A DNA stretch of 64,000 bases from JAAUSY01 sp964526735 (GTDB taxonomy: Bacteria > Chloroflexota > Chloroflexia > Chloroflexales > Chloroflexaceae). Both the position numbers and the translations under genes were made by a program. The notes under the pieces were generated by a model, which saw only the letters and a program-made list of their open reading frames with translations, did no database searches and was not told where the DNA came from. Shown here piece after piece: positions 49,832-58,756 of the stretch. Position 1 is the stretch's first letter. Each line of letters begins with the position of its first letter. Location of the stretch: contig CAZGLO010000010.1 in the NCBI GenBank assembly GCA_964526735.1, positions 1 to 64,000 on the forward strand. Direction: 5' to 3'.

Positions 49832-52042
49832 TTATTTCTTCACACACTTCTCCAAGAAGCCCAAAGCGGCGGTTGCTGGGTCGTCTCCCTGATACAGCCC
49901 CACGATTGTCCCATCGGAGTCGGCCACAACCACCGCGGCGGTCTTGTTGACGTGTTTTGCCCCCACTGCCCGCGTCACCGCTCCATCCCAATCTGGCAAA
50001 ATCAAGACGTGGGTGGAGGCATCAAGCCGTTCTGGCAGCCGCTCCTCGACTTCGCGGTAGGATTTGGTCATAGCGGCTTCGGCGATGAAGCGAAATGGCG
50101 AAGGGACAACGTGCAGATCGACAACACTCGCCACAATCACCTCTTCAGCAAGCACATAGTGGTCATCAACCACATGGTTCATCTCCTCGCTGACGCCAAT
50201 TGTCTCACGGGTGTGGAAAACTAATACTGCAGGCTTCCCAAGGCTGTCAATGGCGACTTTGCGGCCCGACCCAATCGCAGTCAGCGTCGCCCGCGGCAGT
50301 TTGCGTTGACCTGCATCCACTTCAACGGACGTTTTTTGCGGGGGAGGTGTTGGCATATATTCCTCTCCATGCGCGTTGCGTTCAGTAGCTGCTTCGGCTT
50401 GTTCTTGATCGGCTTCTTCAGTGATAGAACCGGCGGCGGAAAAAAGATCAGCGGCGGTGGAAGGCAGGGCAGGTGCAGGCATGATCAGCGGCTTGACCTC
50501 TTCGCCCGCCAGGTATTGGCAAACAAGGTCGGCAGCATCGCGGCCAGAGAGCATCGCCGGACTCATCCCGCCTCCCATCACCCATGCTCCCGCCAAAAAG
50601 AGATTGGGGATAGGCGTGACCGCATTGAGCCGCGAGCTATACATATTCTCAACGGTCTGTTCTGTGCCGTAGAAACTGCCACCTGGGTTGCGGCTAAAGC
50701 GCCAATTCGTCAGCGGGGTGGCAATCTCTTGATGCTGGATAGAGGCGCGGAGGTTGGGGATATATTGCTCTGCCCGCGCCAACAGATGTGCAGCAGCCTC
50801 CTCCTTGATTTGCCGATAGCGCGGGTTATTCTCGTAGTTGTGTATATCGCCCCCCGTCCCCCATTGGTCAGCATAATCCCACGGGGCAAGCGTCATAACG
50901 GCGATACTACTACATCCTTCAGGTGAGCATGTTGGGTCAGATTGGTTGTAGTAGGTGATGGCAAGCGATGTATCTTCAAACCGCCCCTGCTCCATCGTCG
51001 TATAGGCTTCATTTGTATCGTAGGTGGTGGGCAGGAAGAGGTCATGATGTCGCCACCCCTCCGCCGCGAGGTCGCGGTTGAGGCCAAGATAGACCACAAG
51101 GCTTGAGATGGCGGGGTTTTCCTGCTCGATCTTCTGCACGTAGTCGGTCGGAAGGTGCTCCTTGCCTATCATCTTGAGCATGGTGTCGGGAGCATTTGCA
51201 TTGCTCACAAACGTATCGGCCTCAACGCGCACCCCGGTATTCGTCTCTACCGCCACCGCCATGCCATCACGCATCTCAATGCGCTCAACCGTCTGCTTAT
51301 AGCGGATATCGCCGCCGTGCTCCAAGATAGTCTGCTCAATGGCGCGGCTCATGGCCATACTGCCGCCTTCGGGGTAGTAGGCTCCATAGACGTGGTAGCT
51401 GACCCACGGCAGAATAAAGGTCGCCGCACAAAGGCGGTCGTTGGGGAGGCCGTAGTAGGGCCACAACGCACTGATTATGCCCTGCAACTGGGGATCACTG
51501 ATATACTCGCTCATAAAGGAGTGCCACGATTGCCCCATCGATGCCAGCATTGAGGGGTAGGTGGCGGGGAAGTCCTCCATCGTGGGGAGACGGTTCAGTT
51601 TGCCATCTTCAACGAAGCGCCGCAGCTCATAGAACATAATTTTCATCTCATCTACCAACTGCCGAATGCCCTGCGCTTCGTGGGGGAAATCGCGTATCAG
51701 CGAGGCTTCGTAGGTGATGTGGTCGGCATGCGCAACGACCTCATGCTCCGGGAAAAGCGCCGTATATATGGGGTCAAGGCGGTGAAAGGGTACTCTATCG
51801 AGCACGCCCAAATCGCGCAAGAGTGGGTATGTCCACCCGCCGGGCGCAATGCCGTCGAGCGCGTGGAGCGAGACCTCAAAGCGAAACGCCCCCCGCCGAA
51901 ACTCATGGGCGTAGCCGCCGGGGACGGTGTGGTGTTCTAGCACCAACACCCGCTTGCCGCGGTATTTGGCGAGATAGGCCGCGGCAGTCAGCCCGCCAAG
52001 TCCCGCCCCAATCACCACCACATCATATCGCTCGTGTGTCAT
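49832..52042 (-). CDS. CrtI/retinol-saturase-like FAD oxidoreductase fused to a thioredoxin-fold domain
   Basis: This 736-residue protein has at residues about 1-515 a phytoene-desaturase-type flavoprotein with the dinucleotide fold VVVIGAGLGGLTAAAYLAKY and LVLEHHTVPGGYAHEFRRG. It closes with the FAD motif LFLAGAWVMGGGMSPAMLSGRDAA. A linker of about 60 residues rich in Ala, Glu and Pro follows, and then about 150 residues (585-736) that read like a peroxiredoxin/thioredoxin fold (GKPAVLVFHTRET ... AAVVVADSDGTIVGLYQG) but lack the redox Cys pair. Such a fusion is unusual. The substrate could be a carotenoid or another polyene; no carotenoid genes are nearby. AAGGAACC precedes the ATG. Confidence 0.82.
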   Translation of the reverse strand: MTHERYDVVVIGAGLGGLTAAAYLAKYRGKRVLVLEHHTVPGGYAHEFRRGAFRFEVSLHALDGIAPGGWTYPLLRDLGVLDRVPFHRLDPIYTALFPEHEVVAHADHITYEASLIRDFPHEAQGIRQLVDEMKIMFYELRRFVEDGKLNRLPTMEDFPATYPSMLASMGQSWHSFMSEYISDPQLQGIISALWPYYGLPNDRLCAATFILPWVSYHVYGAYYPEGGSMAMSRAIEQTILEHGGDIRYKQTVERIEMRDGMAVAVETNTGVRVEADTFVSNANAPDTMLKMIGKEHLPTDYVQKIEQENPAISSLVVYLGLNRDLAAEGWRHHDLFLPTTYDTNEAYTTMEQGRFEDTSLAITYYNQSDPTCSPEGCSSIAVMTLAPWDYADQWGTGGDIHNYENNPRYRQIKEEAAAHLLARAEQYIPNLRASIQHQEIATPLTNWRFSRNPGGSFYGTEQTVENMYSSRLNAVTPIPNLFLAGAWVMGGGMSPAMLSGRDAADLVCQYLAGEEVKPLIMPAPALPSTAADLFSAAGSITEEADQEQAEAATERNAHGEEYMPTPPPQKTSVEVDAGQRKLPRATLTAIGSGRKVAIDSLGKPAVLVFHTRETIGVSEEMNHVVDDHYVLAEEVIVASVVDLHVVPSPFRFIAEAAMTKSYREVEERLPERLDASTHVLILPDWDGAVTRAVGAKHVNKTAAVVVADSDGTIVGLYQGDDPATAALGFLEKCVKK

Positions 52043-52152
52043 ATTGTGTGGTTCCTTACTATTGCGAAGAGAATATCTGCCCTCTATGATACCTGATGAT
52101 ACCTATGATAGTTCAAGGTTCGTTGCGGAGGCAAGGATATGCTACAATTTCT

Positions 52153-52166
52153 TTAGATCGATCTAA
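52153..52166. promoter_or_regulatory. Perfect 14-bp palindrome in a divergent promoter region
   Basis: TTAGATC/GATCTAA with no spacer, in the 170-bp gap between the divergent oxidoreductase and DUF4129 genes and just downstream of a TACAAT (52143-52148) -10-like box on the plus strand. Its position suits an operator. Confidence 0.4.
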
Positions 52167-52212
52167 GTAAAGATCGGACAAGAAGCTTGAAAGCTAGGCA
52201 GGGAACTCGATC

Positions 52213-53280
52213 ATGAGGCGTTTTCCTATCCCACCTATCCCGCTCCCGCTCTCACTCCCGTTGATTGTGATATGCATGTGGGGAATTGTCGCCCTAAGTG
52301 GGGGATATCCCCCGCCACGTGCGCTTGCGCAAGCCCCCCCTCAGCCATCTCAGCCATCTCAACCGTCTGAACCAGCTCAGCCATCTCAGCCATCTCAGCC
52401 AGCTCAGCCATCTTCCTCTACGCCTACGCTCGCCACCTACGAACAGTGGTTGCAAGAAGCATTGCGTGCAGCTCAACGCGATGATCTCAACGCGCTCAAC
52501 GCCGTCGCCCCCAATATCATCCAGACGACGGCCGTCTCTAATCCGGCGACGGGGGGAACGATCGCGGTTGATAACCAATGGCTTGCCAATGAACTCCACG
52601 CGCCCACACCCGATATGGCGGCCATTCGGACGCGGTTGGGGGCGATGGTAGACGCGCTTGCCCAACCCGCCTACACGCTCCCCTCCGACGCACAGCAGCG
52701 GCTAGACCAGATGCTAAGCGAACCGCCATTCGCATCTCAAGAAGGGAAGACCCTCCTTCAGCAGCTCATTGAGAAGATATTAGATGCGCTTGAATGGCTG
52801 CTCAGTCCACTCGGCAATGAAGACGGGACGGCGAGAAGCTTGTTGGGAATGGTGATTTGGGTGGTTGGTATCATTCTTATTGTTGGTATTTTATTCTTGG
52901 TGGCGCGCAATATCTACCGCTCGCTGACGGCAGAGGTACGGTTGCAGGAACAGCAGGAAACCCTCCCCCGCCTCTCTGCCAAGGCCGCCCAACAACAAGC
53001 TCAAAGCCTGGCGAATCAAGGCGATTACCGCACCGCCATCCGCTATCTCTATCTTTCGGCGCTGCTCTGGCTTGATGAGCGCAACCTCCTTATCTACGAC
53101 CACGCCCTCACCAATCGGGAATATCTTGCGCAGTTGCAGGATGTGACCCTGCGGGAACGGCTCAAGCCCATCGTTGAGACCTTCGACCGCGTGTGGTATG
53201 GCCACGCGCCGGTGAGCGCAGATGAATTTTACCGCTATCAGCAGCATATTGAAGCAGTCTACAAGGTGCGCCCCTCATGA
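52213..53280 (+). CDS. DUF4129 membrane protein
   Basis: This 355-residue protein has a signal peptide (LPLIVICMWGIVALSGG), a Pro/Ser/Gln tract from 9-bp DNA repeats, a helical extracytoplasmic domain (about 75-200), one membrane helix (VIWVVGIILIVGILFLVARNIY near 215-237) and a cytoplasmic DUF4129 domain. The last contains AIRYLYLSALLWLDERNLLIYDHALTNREYL, the family hallmark. DUF4129 genes usually lie with DUF4350, MoxR-type AAA and DUF58/VWA genes in a membrane chaperone-like cluster; here only DUF4350 follows, overlapping by ATGA. AGGGAAC precedes the ATG. Function is not known. Confidence 0.83.
   Translation: MRRFPIPPIPLPLSLPLIVICMWGIVALSGGYPPPRALAQAPPQPSQPSQPSEPAQPSQPSQPAQPSSSTPTLATYEQWLQEALRAAQRDDLNALNAVAPNIIQTTAVSNPATGGTIAVDNQWLANELHAPTPDMAAIRTRLGAMVDALAQPAYTLPSDAQQRLDQMLSEPPFASQEGKTLLQQLIEKILDALEWLLSPLGNEDGTARSLLGMVIWVVGIILIVGILFLVARNIYRSLTAEVRLQEQQETLPRLSAKAAQQQAQSLANQGDYRTAIRYLYLSALLWLDERNLLIYDHALTNREYLAQLQDVTLRERLKPIVETFDRVWYGHAPVSADEFYRYQQHIEAVYKVRPS
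52341..52411 (+). repeat. 9-bp tandem repeat in the DUF4129 gene
   Basis: About eight diverged in-frame copies of TCAGCCATC coding for the QPSQPSQPSEPAQPS tract just after the signal peptide. Confidence 0.8.
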
Positions 53281-54581
53281 GACGATATCGAGACCTTGCA
53301 ATCGTTGGTATGCTTTTTGCCTTGTTGGTGATATTTACGGTGTTGGGGCCTGCCCAATCGAGGGATGACTCCTCCTTTGGGATGTCCCCCACCACATACT
53401 CTAGCTCCCCCAAAGGCGCATTGGCACTCTTCCAGTGGGCCGAGCAGCTTGGGTACGATGCGCGCCGCTTGGAATACACCGACTTTGCGGTTGAGGATGA
53501 TACGGCCGCATTGATTATCGCTGACCCAAGCGTCTCCATCAACAATACCCAATCGGAGATGGTGCTGTCGTGGGTGGGGCGCGGGGGAGTGTTATTGCTG
53601 GCACAGGGCCAACCGTGGTTCCTCGACGTGCGCAATCGCATTCTTGATGATCTCAACATCACGATTCGGGAGTATAATGAAGGGGCGGATACGGCGGATA
53701 CGATAGAATGGGGCGTGGCAGCACAGCCGCTATTCGCAAACCCGCCCATTGAAAGGGTTCACGTCCAAACCCGTTACGTCATCCACAGCGAGCGGGATAA
53801 TGTTATCCCCCTCCTCGTCGCTGCCCGCGAGGAAGCTGTTGGCCACTCATCCTCATCCCAGCAATCAACGGGTGCTCCTGCTGACGACACCAGCCCAACA
53901 ACTGAGACAACAACTGAAACAACAACTGAAATAGCTGATTCGGCAACCATCCTTGCCGGTATCAAGTGGGGAGAAGGGTATATCTATGTAAGTTCGGCAG
54001 TCTACCCATTCACCAATGAGGGACTGCGCCATCAATCCAACAGCGGGTTGGTGATGAACGTATTGCAACGAATACCGCCAGGCGAGCGCATACTCTTCGA
54101 TGAATATCACCACGGCTATTTTTCGCCGCCGTCGTTCCGCACGATGGTGTGGCAAAGCCCGTGGGGCCAAGCGCTCGTCTACGCGCTCACGCTCACGGCG
54201 GTCTACCTGTTGCTTACCGGACGCCGGTTTGGGCGGCCCGTGCCGCTCACCGAAGATGTGGCGCGCCGGAGCAGTACGGAGTATGTTGAGAGCATGGCCG
54301 ATCTCTTCCAACGCAGTGGCAAGCGCGCATTTTTACTGAAACACTATCATCGTCGTTTCAAGCGCACGCTTGCCAAGACCTATGGCATCAGCCCACAGAT
54401 GGAAGATGAGCCATTTATTGCAGAGCTTGCTCGTACTGCCCATCTCAGCGAGGCGCAAACGGCCTATGTGCGTACGACCCTGAACCAATTGCGGAAGCGG
54501 CAACCAAGCGAAACAGACCTCCTCCGCACCGTCTCTGAAACGTTGGATCTCCAATCGCACGCCAACCAGCGACATTCATAG
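53277..54581 (+). CDS. DUF4350 membrane protein
   Basis: This 434-residue protein has an N-terminal helix (LAIVGMLFALLVIFTVLGPA) and an extracytoplasmic DUF4350 domain with SSSPKGALALFQWAEQLGYDARRLE, ALIIADPS and WVGRGGVLLLA (about 38-105). A later part has ILFDEYHHGY, also typical, then a second membrane helix (ALVYALTLTAVYLLLTGRRF near 300) and a cytoplasmic helical tail. The family resembles GldG-like, glutamine-amidotransferase-fold proteins without a nucleophile; its role is unknown. The ATG overlaps the DUF4129 stop, so the two are coupled. A run of (ETTT)-like codons near residue 205 is low-complexity. Confidence 0.83.
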   Translation: MRRYRDLAIVGMLFALLVIFTVLGPAQSRDDSSFGMSPTTYSSSPKGALALFQWAEQLGYDARRLEYTDFAVEDDTAALIIADPSVSINNTQSEMVLSWVGRGGVLLLAQGQPWFLDVRNRILDDLNITIREYNEGADTADTIEWGVAAQPLFANPPIERVHVQTRYVIHSERDNVIPLLVAAREEAVGHSSSSQQSTGAPADDTSPTTETTTETTTEIADSATILAGIKWGEGYIYVSSAVYPFTNEGLRHQSNSGLVMNVLQRIPPGERILFDEYHHGYFSPPSFRTMVWQSPWGQALVYALTLTAVYLLLTGRRFGRPVPLTEDVARRSSTEYVESMADLFQRSGKRAFLLKHYHRRFKRTLAKTYGISPQMEDEPFIAELARTAHLSEAQTAYVRTTLNQLRKRQPSETDLLRTVSETLDLQSHANQRHS

Positions 54582-54684
54582 GCCCATCTATAGACCTTGT
54601 AGGCCCGTCGCATTCTATCGTTGCGTTCTCTGAAGTGTATCCGATGCACCCTACCCACAGAATCTACGAAGAAGGGAACTTATC

Positions 54685-56586
54685 GTGTATGCCCAACGCA
54701 GATATCCATCTCGTTCCACTTCCGTCCTTCTCCCGCTAAATGTCGTGGCCAAAGCTGTGACAAAACTCGTGCCTCTTGTGTTGCTTGCTGTGGTGATGGT
54801 AAGCACGCTCACGGGCTGCTCCAAGACCGAGTCAAAAGAGCCTTCCGCCGAATCGTCAGCCGATGTCGCTGCAGAAGATATCGAGGTGCATCCGTTTGTT
54901 GCCGAATTGACGGAGGAGCTGCGGCGGGAGACCGTCATATGGGATCTGGACACCGCCAGCGTGGAGCACCCCGACAACTGGAACCCCTTTCTGCCGGAGT
55001 CGCGGCGGGAAAAGGGCTTCCACCAAGCGATGATTGAGCCACTTTTCATCCTCAACTACGAGACGGGGGTGATTGAGCCGTGGCTCGCGACCAAGATGAC
55101 CGCCAATGATACGATGGATGTGTGGACATTGACCCTCCGCGAAGGCGTCCAGTGGAGCGATGGCGAGCCGTTCAATGCCGACGATGTGGTGTTTACCATT
55201 CAGGCGATGATGGATGAGCCTGGCCTTGATGCCCACTTTGGCGTCACGAAGTGGATCAAGGCGTTTGAAAAGGTAGATAACCTGACCGTACGGTTTACGC
55301 TTACCGGCCCCAACCCGCGCTTTCAGGCCGACTACTTTGCCATCAAGTTTTGGGGCGGCTTCCCGATCATCCCCGAACACATCTGGGGGCCGCAAACCGA
55401 CCGCCTCGCATTCAAGAACTACGACCCCGAACAGGGATGGCCCGTCTTTACTGGCCCCTATCGGGTTGAGCGCATCAGTGAGACGGCATTTGTCTATGTG
55501 CGCAATGACGATTGGTGGGGGGCAAAATCAGGCTTCCGCCCGCTCCCCAAGCCAAAACGGCTGATGTGGGTCTCGCACAGCACCGAAGCCGAACGCATTG
55601 CGATGGCCGCCGACAATCACCTTGATAGTTTGGGCGATATCACGCTGCAGGGGTTTCAGCATCTGCAGGAGCAAAACCCCAATATCATCGCCTGGTTTGA
55701 TGGCCTGCCCTACAGCTGGATGGATCCGTGCTCTCGCCTGCTCTCGTTTAACCACACGGTTGAGCCGTGGGGCGACAAAGATATGCGTTGGGCCGTGAAT
55801 GATGCCATAGACCGGCAAGAAATCGTCCAGCGGGCCTACGAAGGCACCACATTTGAGTCGCGGCATTTCTTCCCCGCCTACCCGCCTCTCAACCGCTATG
55901 TGCAGTTGTTGGAGGATCAAGGGTTGTACGATACCTACCCGCTCATGTCCTATGATCCTGATAAGGCTCGTGCTATCATTGAGTCAAAGGGGTGGCAGAT
56001 TGGCCCAAGCGGCTATTATGAGCGCGACGGCTCTGTTCTCTCAATGGAGATCCAGTTGCTAAACGGGTTTGTCGAAAAGCGGAAGGTGGCAGAGGTGTTG
56101 GCCGAGCAGCTTGGCGAAGTCGGTATTGATACCAGCCTCGCCATTCTTGATAACGAAACGTGGTCAACCAACCTCGATCTAGGGACATATGAGGCCATCA
56201 TCGATTGGGAGGCGTGTGGGTCAGTCCACGAGCCGTGGGCCTCACTCGACCGCTACCATGCGCAATGGGTGCGGCCAGTGGGCGAGCCGACGAGCGGGCG
56301 ACGCAACCACATCCGCTGGGAAAATCAGGCTTATAGCGAGCTAGTTGATCAGATAGGCGAATTGCCGTTGGGCGACCCGCGAGTGGATGATCTCTTTGTG
56401 CAGGCGATGGAGATCTGGCTTGAAGAACTGCCATTTATCCCCATCACGCAGGCCAAAAAGCTCATCCCCTTCAACACGACCTATTGGGAAGGATGGCCAA
56501 CGTCTGAAAACAGCTATGTACAGCCGCCAAGCTGGTGGCAGAGCACACACCTCATCATCCATCGCCTTGAGCCTGTTGACCCGTAA
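54685..56586 (+). CDS. Family 5 extracellular solute-binding lipoprotein (peptide/nickel type)
   Basis: This 633-residue protein has a lipobox LTGC with the lipidated Cys at about residue 45, after a hydrophobic stretch. The SBP_bac_5 fold follows: EPLFILNYETGVIEPWLATK, WTLTLREGVQWSDGEPFNADDVVFTIQAM near 143-172, and the C-terminal HAQWVRP ... NHIRWENQAYSELVDQI region. Such proteins deliver oligopeptides, nickel or other ligands to ABC importers or to sensors. No permease or ATPase gene is adjacent. A histidine kinase with an extracellular Cache domain follows 134 bases later, so a sensing role is possible. The start is GTG 54685 behind GAAGGG. Confidence 0.88.
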   Translation: MYAQRRYPSRSTSVLLPLNVVAKAVTKLVPLVLLAVVMVSTLTGCSKTESKEPSAESSADVAAEDIEVHPFVAELTEELRRETVIWDLDTASVEHPDNWNPFLPESRREKGFHQAMIEPLFILNYETGVIEPWLATKMTANDTMDVWTLTLREGVQWSDGEPFNADDVVFTIQAMMDEPGLDAHFGVTKWIKAFEKVDNLTVRFTLTGPNPRFQADYFAIKFWGGFPIIPEHIWGPQTDRLAFKNYDPEQGWPVFTGPYRVERISETAFVYVRNDDWWGAKSGFRPLPKPKRLMWVSHSTEAERIAMAADNHLDSLGDITLQGFQHLQEQNPNIIAWFDGLPYSWMDPCSRLLSFNHTVEPWGDKDMRWAVNDAIDRQEIVQRAYEGTTFESRHFFPAYPPLNRYVQLLEDQGLYDTYPLMSYDPDKARAIIESKGWQIGPSGYYERDGSVLSMEIQLLNGFVEKRKVAEVLAEQLGEVGIDTSLAILDNETWSTNLDLGTYEAIIDWEACGSVHEPWASLDRYHAQWVRPVGEPTSGRRNHIRWENQAYSELVDQIGELPLGDPRVDDLFVQAMEIWLEELPFIPITQAKKLIPFNTTYWEGWPTSENSYVQPPSWWQSTHLIIHRLEPVDP

Positions 56587-56720
56587 GTATGACGGCTCCA
56601 ACGTGAACGGGTATCGATGTTGAAGAGAGACCCGCCGTAAGACAACGGTTGGGTCTCATCATCTCTTCCCAAACACCCATATCGCGATACCAACGCACAA
56701 CTACATGAGGAACAGCATCC

Positions 56721-58676
56721 ATGCGGTTTCGGCTCACACTTATTACCGTTCTGTTAGTCTTATTCCCGTCTCTGGTTATTGGGATAAGCTCTGTCGTATT
56801 GAACCATCGAGGAGGCAAGCGTCAAGTCTTCAATCAGCTCGAATCGGTCGCCACGCTGAAGGAGGCGGAGATCCAAGAGTGGACATATAGCCTGCAACGG
56901 TTTTTGTCGTCGGTGGTCTATCCACACGAAGTCCCAACATTGATAGACCCCCTGATAGAGGAAGAACCAGGCTCTCCCACCTATTACAAAGCCTACGACC
57001 GGCTGCGTATTCACACCTCGCAGGTGATTGAACAGACCCAGTTCTTTGAAGAGCTGTTTGTGATGGATATGCAAGGGCTTGTCATCTTCTCGACCAACAG
57101 CGACACAGAAGGCCAAAACCACCGCATGCAGCCCTATTTTTGGAGTGGGAAGAATGAGTCTTACATGCAGACGCTCTCCTCCTCAACCTCGCAGGGCAAG
57201 AACGCCGTGATTGTATCGCGTCCTATCCGCAACGACTTTGGCAAAGTCCGTGCCGTGATTGCGGGGCGGGCGAGTCCTGCCATCCTCAACCAAATCATGC
57301 GAGAGCGGGCGGGGCTGGGCGAGACGGGCGAAACTTACCTCGTTGGCGCTAACTACATCCTCGTGACAGAAACGCGCTTTACCAAAGATGAACAGAAGGT
57401 GCGCAAAGTCCGCACAGATGGCGTGAATGAGGCGATGGAAGAACGAGAAAATGGCTTTGGGCTGTATCAAAACTACCGCAACGTGCCGATTGTGGGGGTC
57501 TATCACTACCTCGACTCGCTTGACATGGTGCTGATTGCCGAACAAGAGCAGTCCGAAGCCTTTCAATCGATTAGAGAGACCATATTTGTGAATGTGGCGG
57601 TTGCGGTATTTGCGCTTATGATGGCGCTTGGCGTTGGCCTTTATACGACAAGCCTCATCGCGCGCCCGCTGACTGACCTCGCCACGACGGCAAGCTCTAT
57701 CGCGTCGGGTGATTTTCGGCTGCGTGCCAAGTGGAGTGACCGCACCGATGAGGTCGGCATCTTGTCGCGCGCCTTCAACAGCATGACCGAACAGCTCAAA
57801 CGGATGATTACCAGCCTTGAACAGCGTGTGGATGAGCTAAAAGCCGCGCGGGAAGAGCTTTACAAGGCCAAGGAAGTCGCCGAAGAAGCCAACCGCGCCA
57901 AGAGCGTATTTCTGGCCAACATGACCCACGAACTCCGCACCCCGCTCAATGCAATTATTGGCTATAGCGAAATGCTCATTGAAGATTGCCAAGATCTTGG
58001 GTATGATGATTTGACCAAAGATCTCCAGAAGATTTGCACGGAGGGGAAGCATTTGCTTGATATTATTAACGATATCCTTGACTTTTCCAAGATCGAGGCG
58101 GGCAAACTGTCGCTCTCATGCGCCCCATTCACGGTTTCGTCCCTGATCGAGAACTTGGAAATGGTGTGTTACCCCTTGATGAAAAAGAATCAAAACCATC
58201 TCGTCATTGATTATGACGAAACGCTTGGCATCATGAACAGCGACGAGAAGCGCGTCCGACAAATTATGCTCAATCTGCTCAGCAACGCCGCCAAATTTAC
58301 CGACCACGGTACGATTACCTTCACAGCAAAGCGGTTCCAGCGCGAAGAGGGCGATTGGGTACAGTTTCAGGTCATTGATACAGGGATTGGCATGTCTCCC
58401 GAACAGCTGCGACGTATCTTCCAAGCCTTCTCGCAGGCAGATGTGTCTATTTCCCGCAAGTATGGCGGGTCGGGGTTGGGGCTTATCATCAGCAAGCGGC
58501 TCAGCCAGATGATGGGCGGGACGATTTCCGTTGCGAGCGAAGAGGGCGTTGGGTCGACCTTCATCGTCCAGCTCCCCTGCGAAGGCCAGGGCGTATTTGA
58601 CGATACCTTCGAACAGGAAGAAGAGCGAGTCTTCTCTCGTAAAGGGTATACGATATCCGATGCAAATCGCCATTGA
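56721..58676 (+). CDS. Cache-HAMP sensor histidine kinase
   Basis: This 651-residue protein has a first membrane helix (about 5-24), an extracellular dCache-like domain (about 30-280, with FEELFVMDMQGLVIFST and LGETGETYLVG), and a second helix (about 287-310). HAMP (about 312-365), a coiled coil, HisKA with the phosphorylated His403 in MTHELRTPLNAIIGYSEML, and HATPase_c (about 515-630, with NLLSNAAKFT, DTGIGM and GGSGLGLIISKRL) complete it. All catalytic boxes are intact. It ends without a receiver domain, and no response regulator is adjacent. The gene follows the solute-binding protein, which might present ligand to the Cache domain. AGGAAC lies upstream of the ATG. Confidence 0.93.
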   Translation: MRFRLTLITVLLVLFPSLVIGISSVVLNHRGGKRQVFNQLESVATLKEAEIQEWTYSLQRFLSSVVYPHEVPTLIDPLIEEEPGSPTYYKAYDRLRIHTSQVIEQTQFFEELFVMDMQGLVIFSTNSDTEGQNHRMQPYFWSGKNESYMQTLSSSTSQGKNAVIVSRPIRNDFGKVRAVIAGRASPAILNQIMRERAGLGETGETYLVGANYILVTETRFTKDEQKVRKVRTDGVNEAMEERENGFGLYQNYRNVPIVGVYHYLDSLDMVLIAEQEQSEAFQSIRETIFVNVAVAVFALMMALGVGLYTTSLIARPLTDLATTASSIASGDFRLRAKWSDRTDEVGILSRAFNSMTEQLKRMITSLEQRVDELKAAREELYKAKEVAEEANRAKSVFLANMTHELRTPLNAIIGYSEMLIEDCQDLGYDDLTKDLQKICTEGKHLLDIINDILDFSKIEAGKLSLSCAPFTVSSLIENLEMVCYPLMKKNQNHLVIDYDETLGIMNSDEKRVRQIMLNLLSNAAKFTDHGTITFTAKRFQREEGDWVQFQVIDTGIGMSPEQLRRIFQAFSQADVSISRKYGGSGLGLIISKRLSQMMGGTISVASEEGVGSTFIVQLPCEGQGVFDDTFEQEEERVFSRKGYTISDANRH

Positions 58677-58720
58677 GCGCAGAACCGTGTGCAGAACTGT
58701 GTGCAGAACCGTGCGCAGAG
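58677..58720 (+). repeat. 12-bp tandem repeat just after the histidine-kinase stop
   Basis: About 3.6 copies of GYGCAGAACCGT, starting directly after the kinase stop codon. It lies before the chosen start of the next gene; an alternative upstream start would translate it as CAEP-type repeats. Confidence 0.8.
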
Positions 58721-58756
58721 AGAGCTGGCGTGAGTATGCAGAGGAAGGATGCTATT

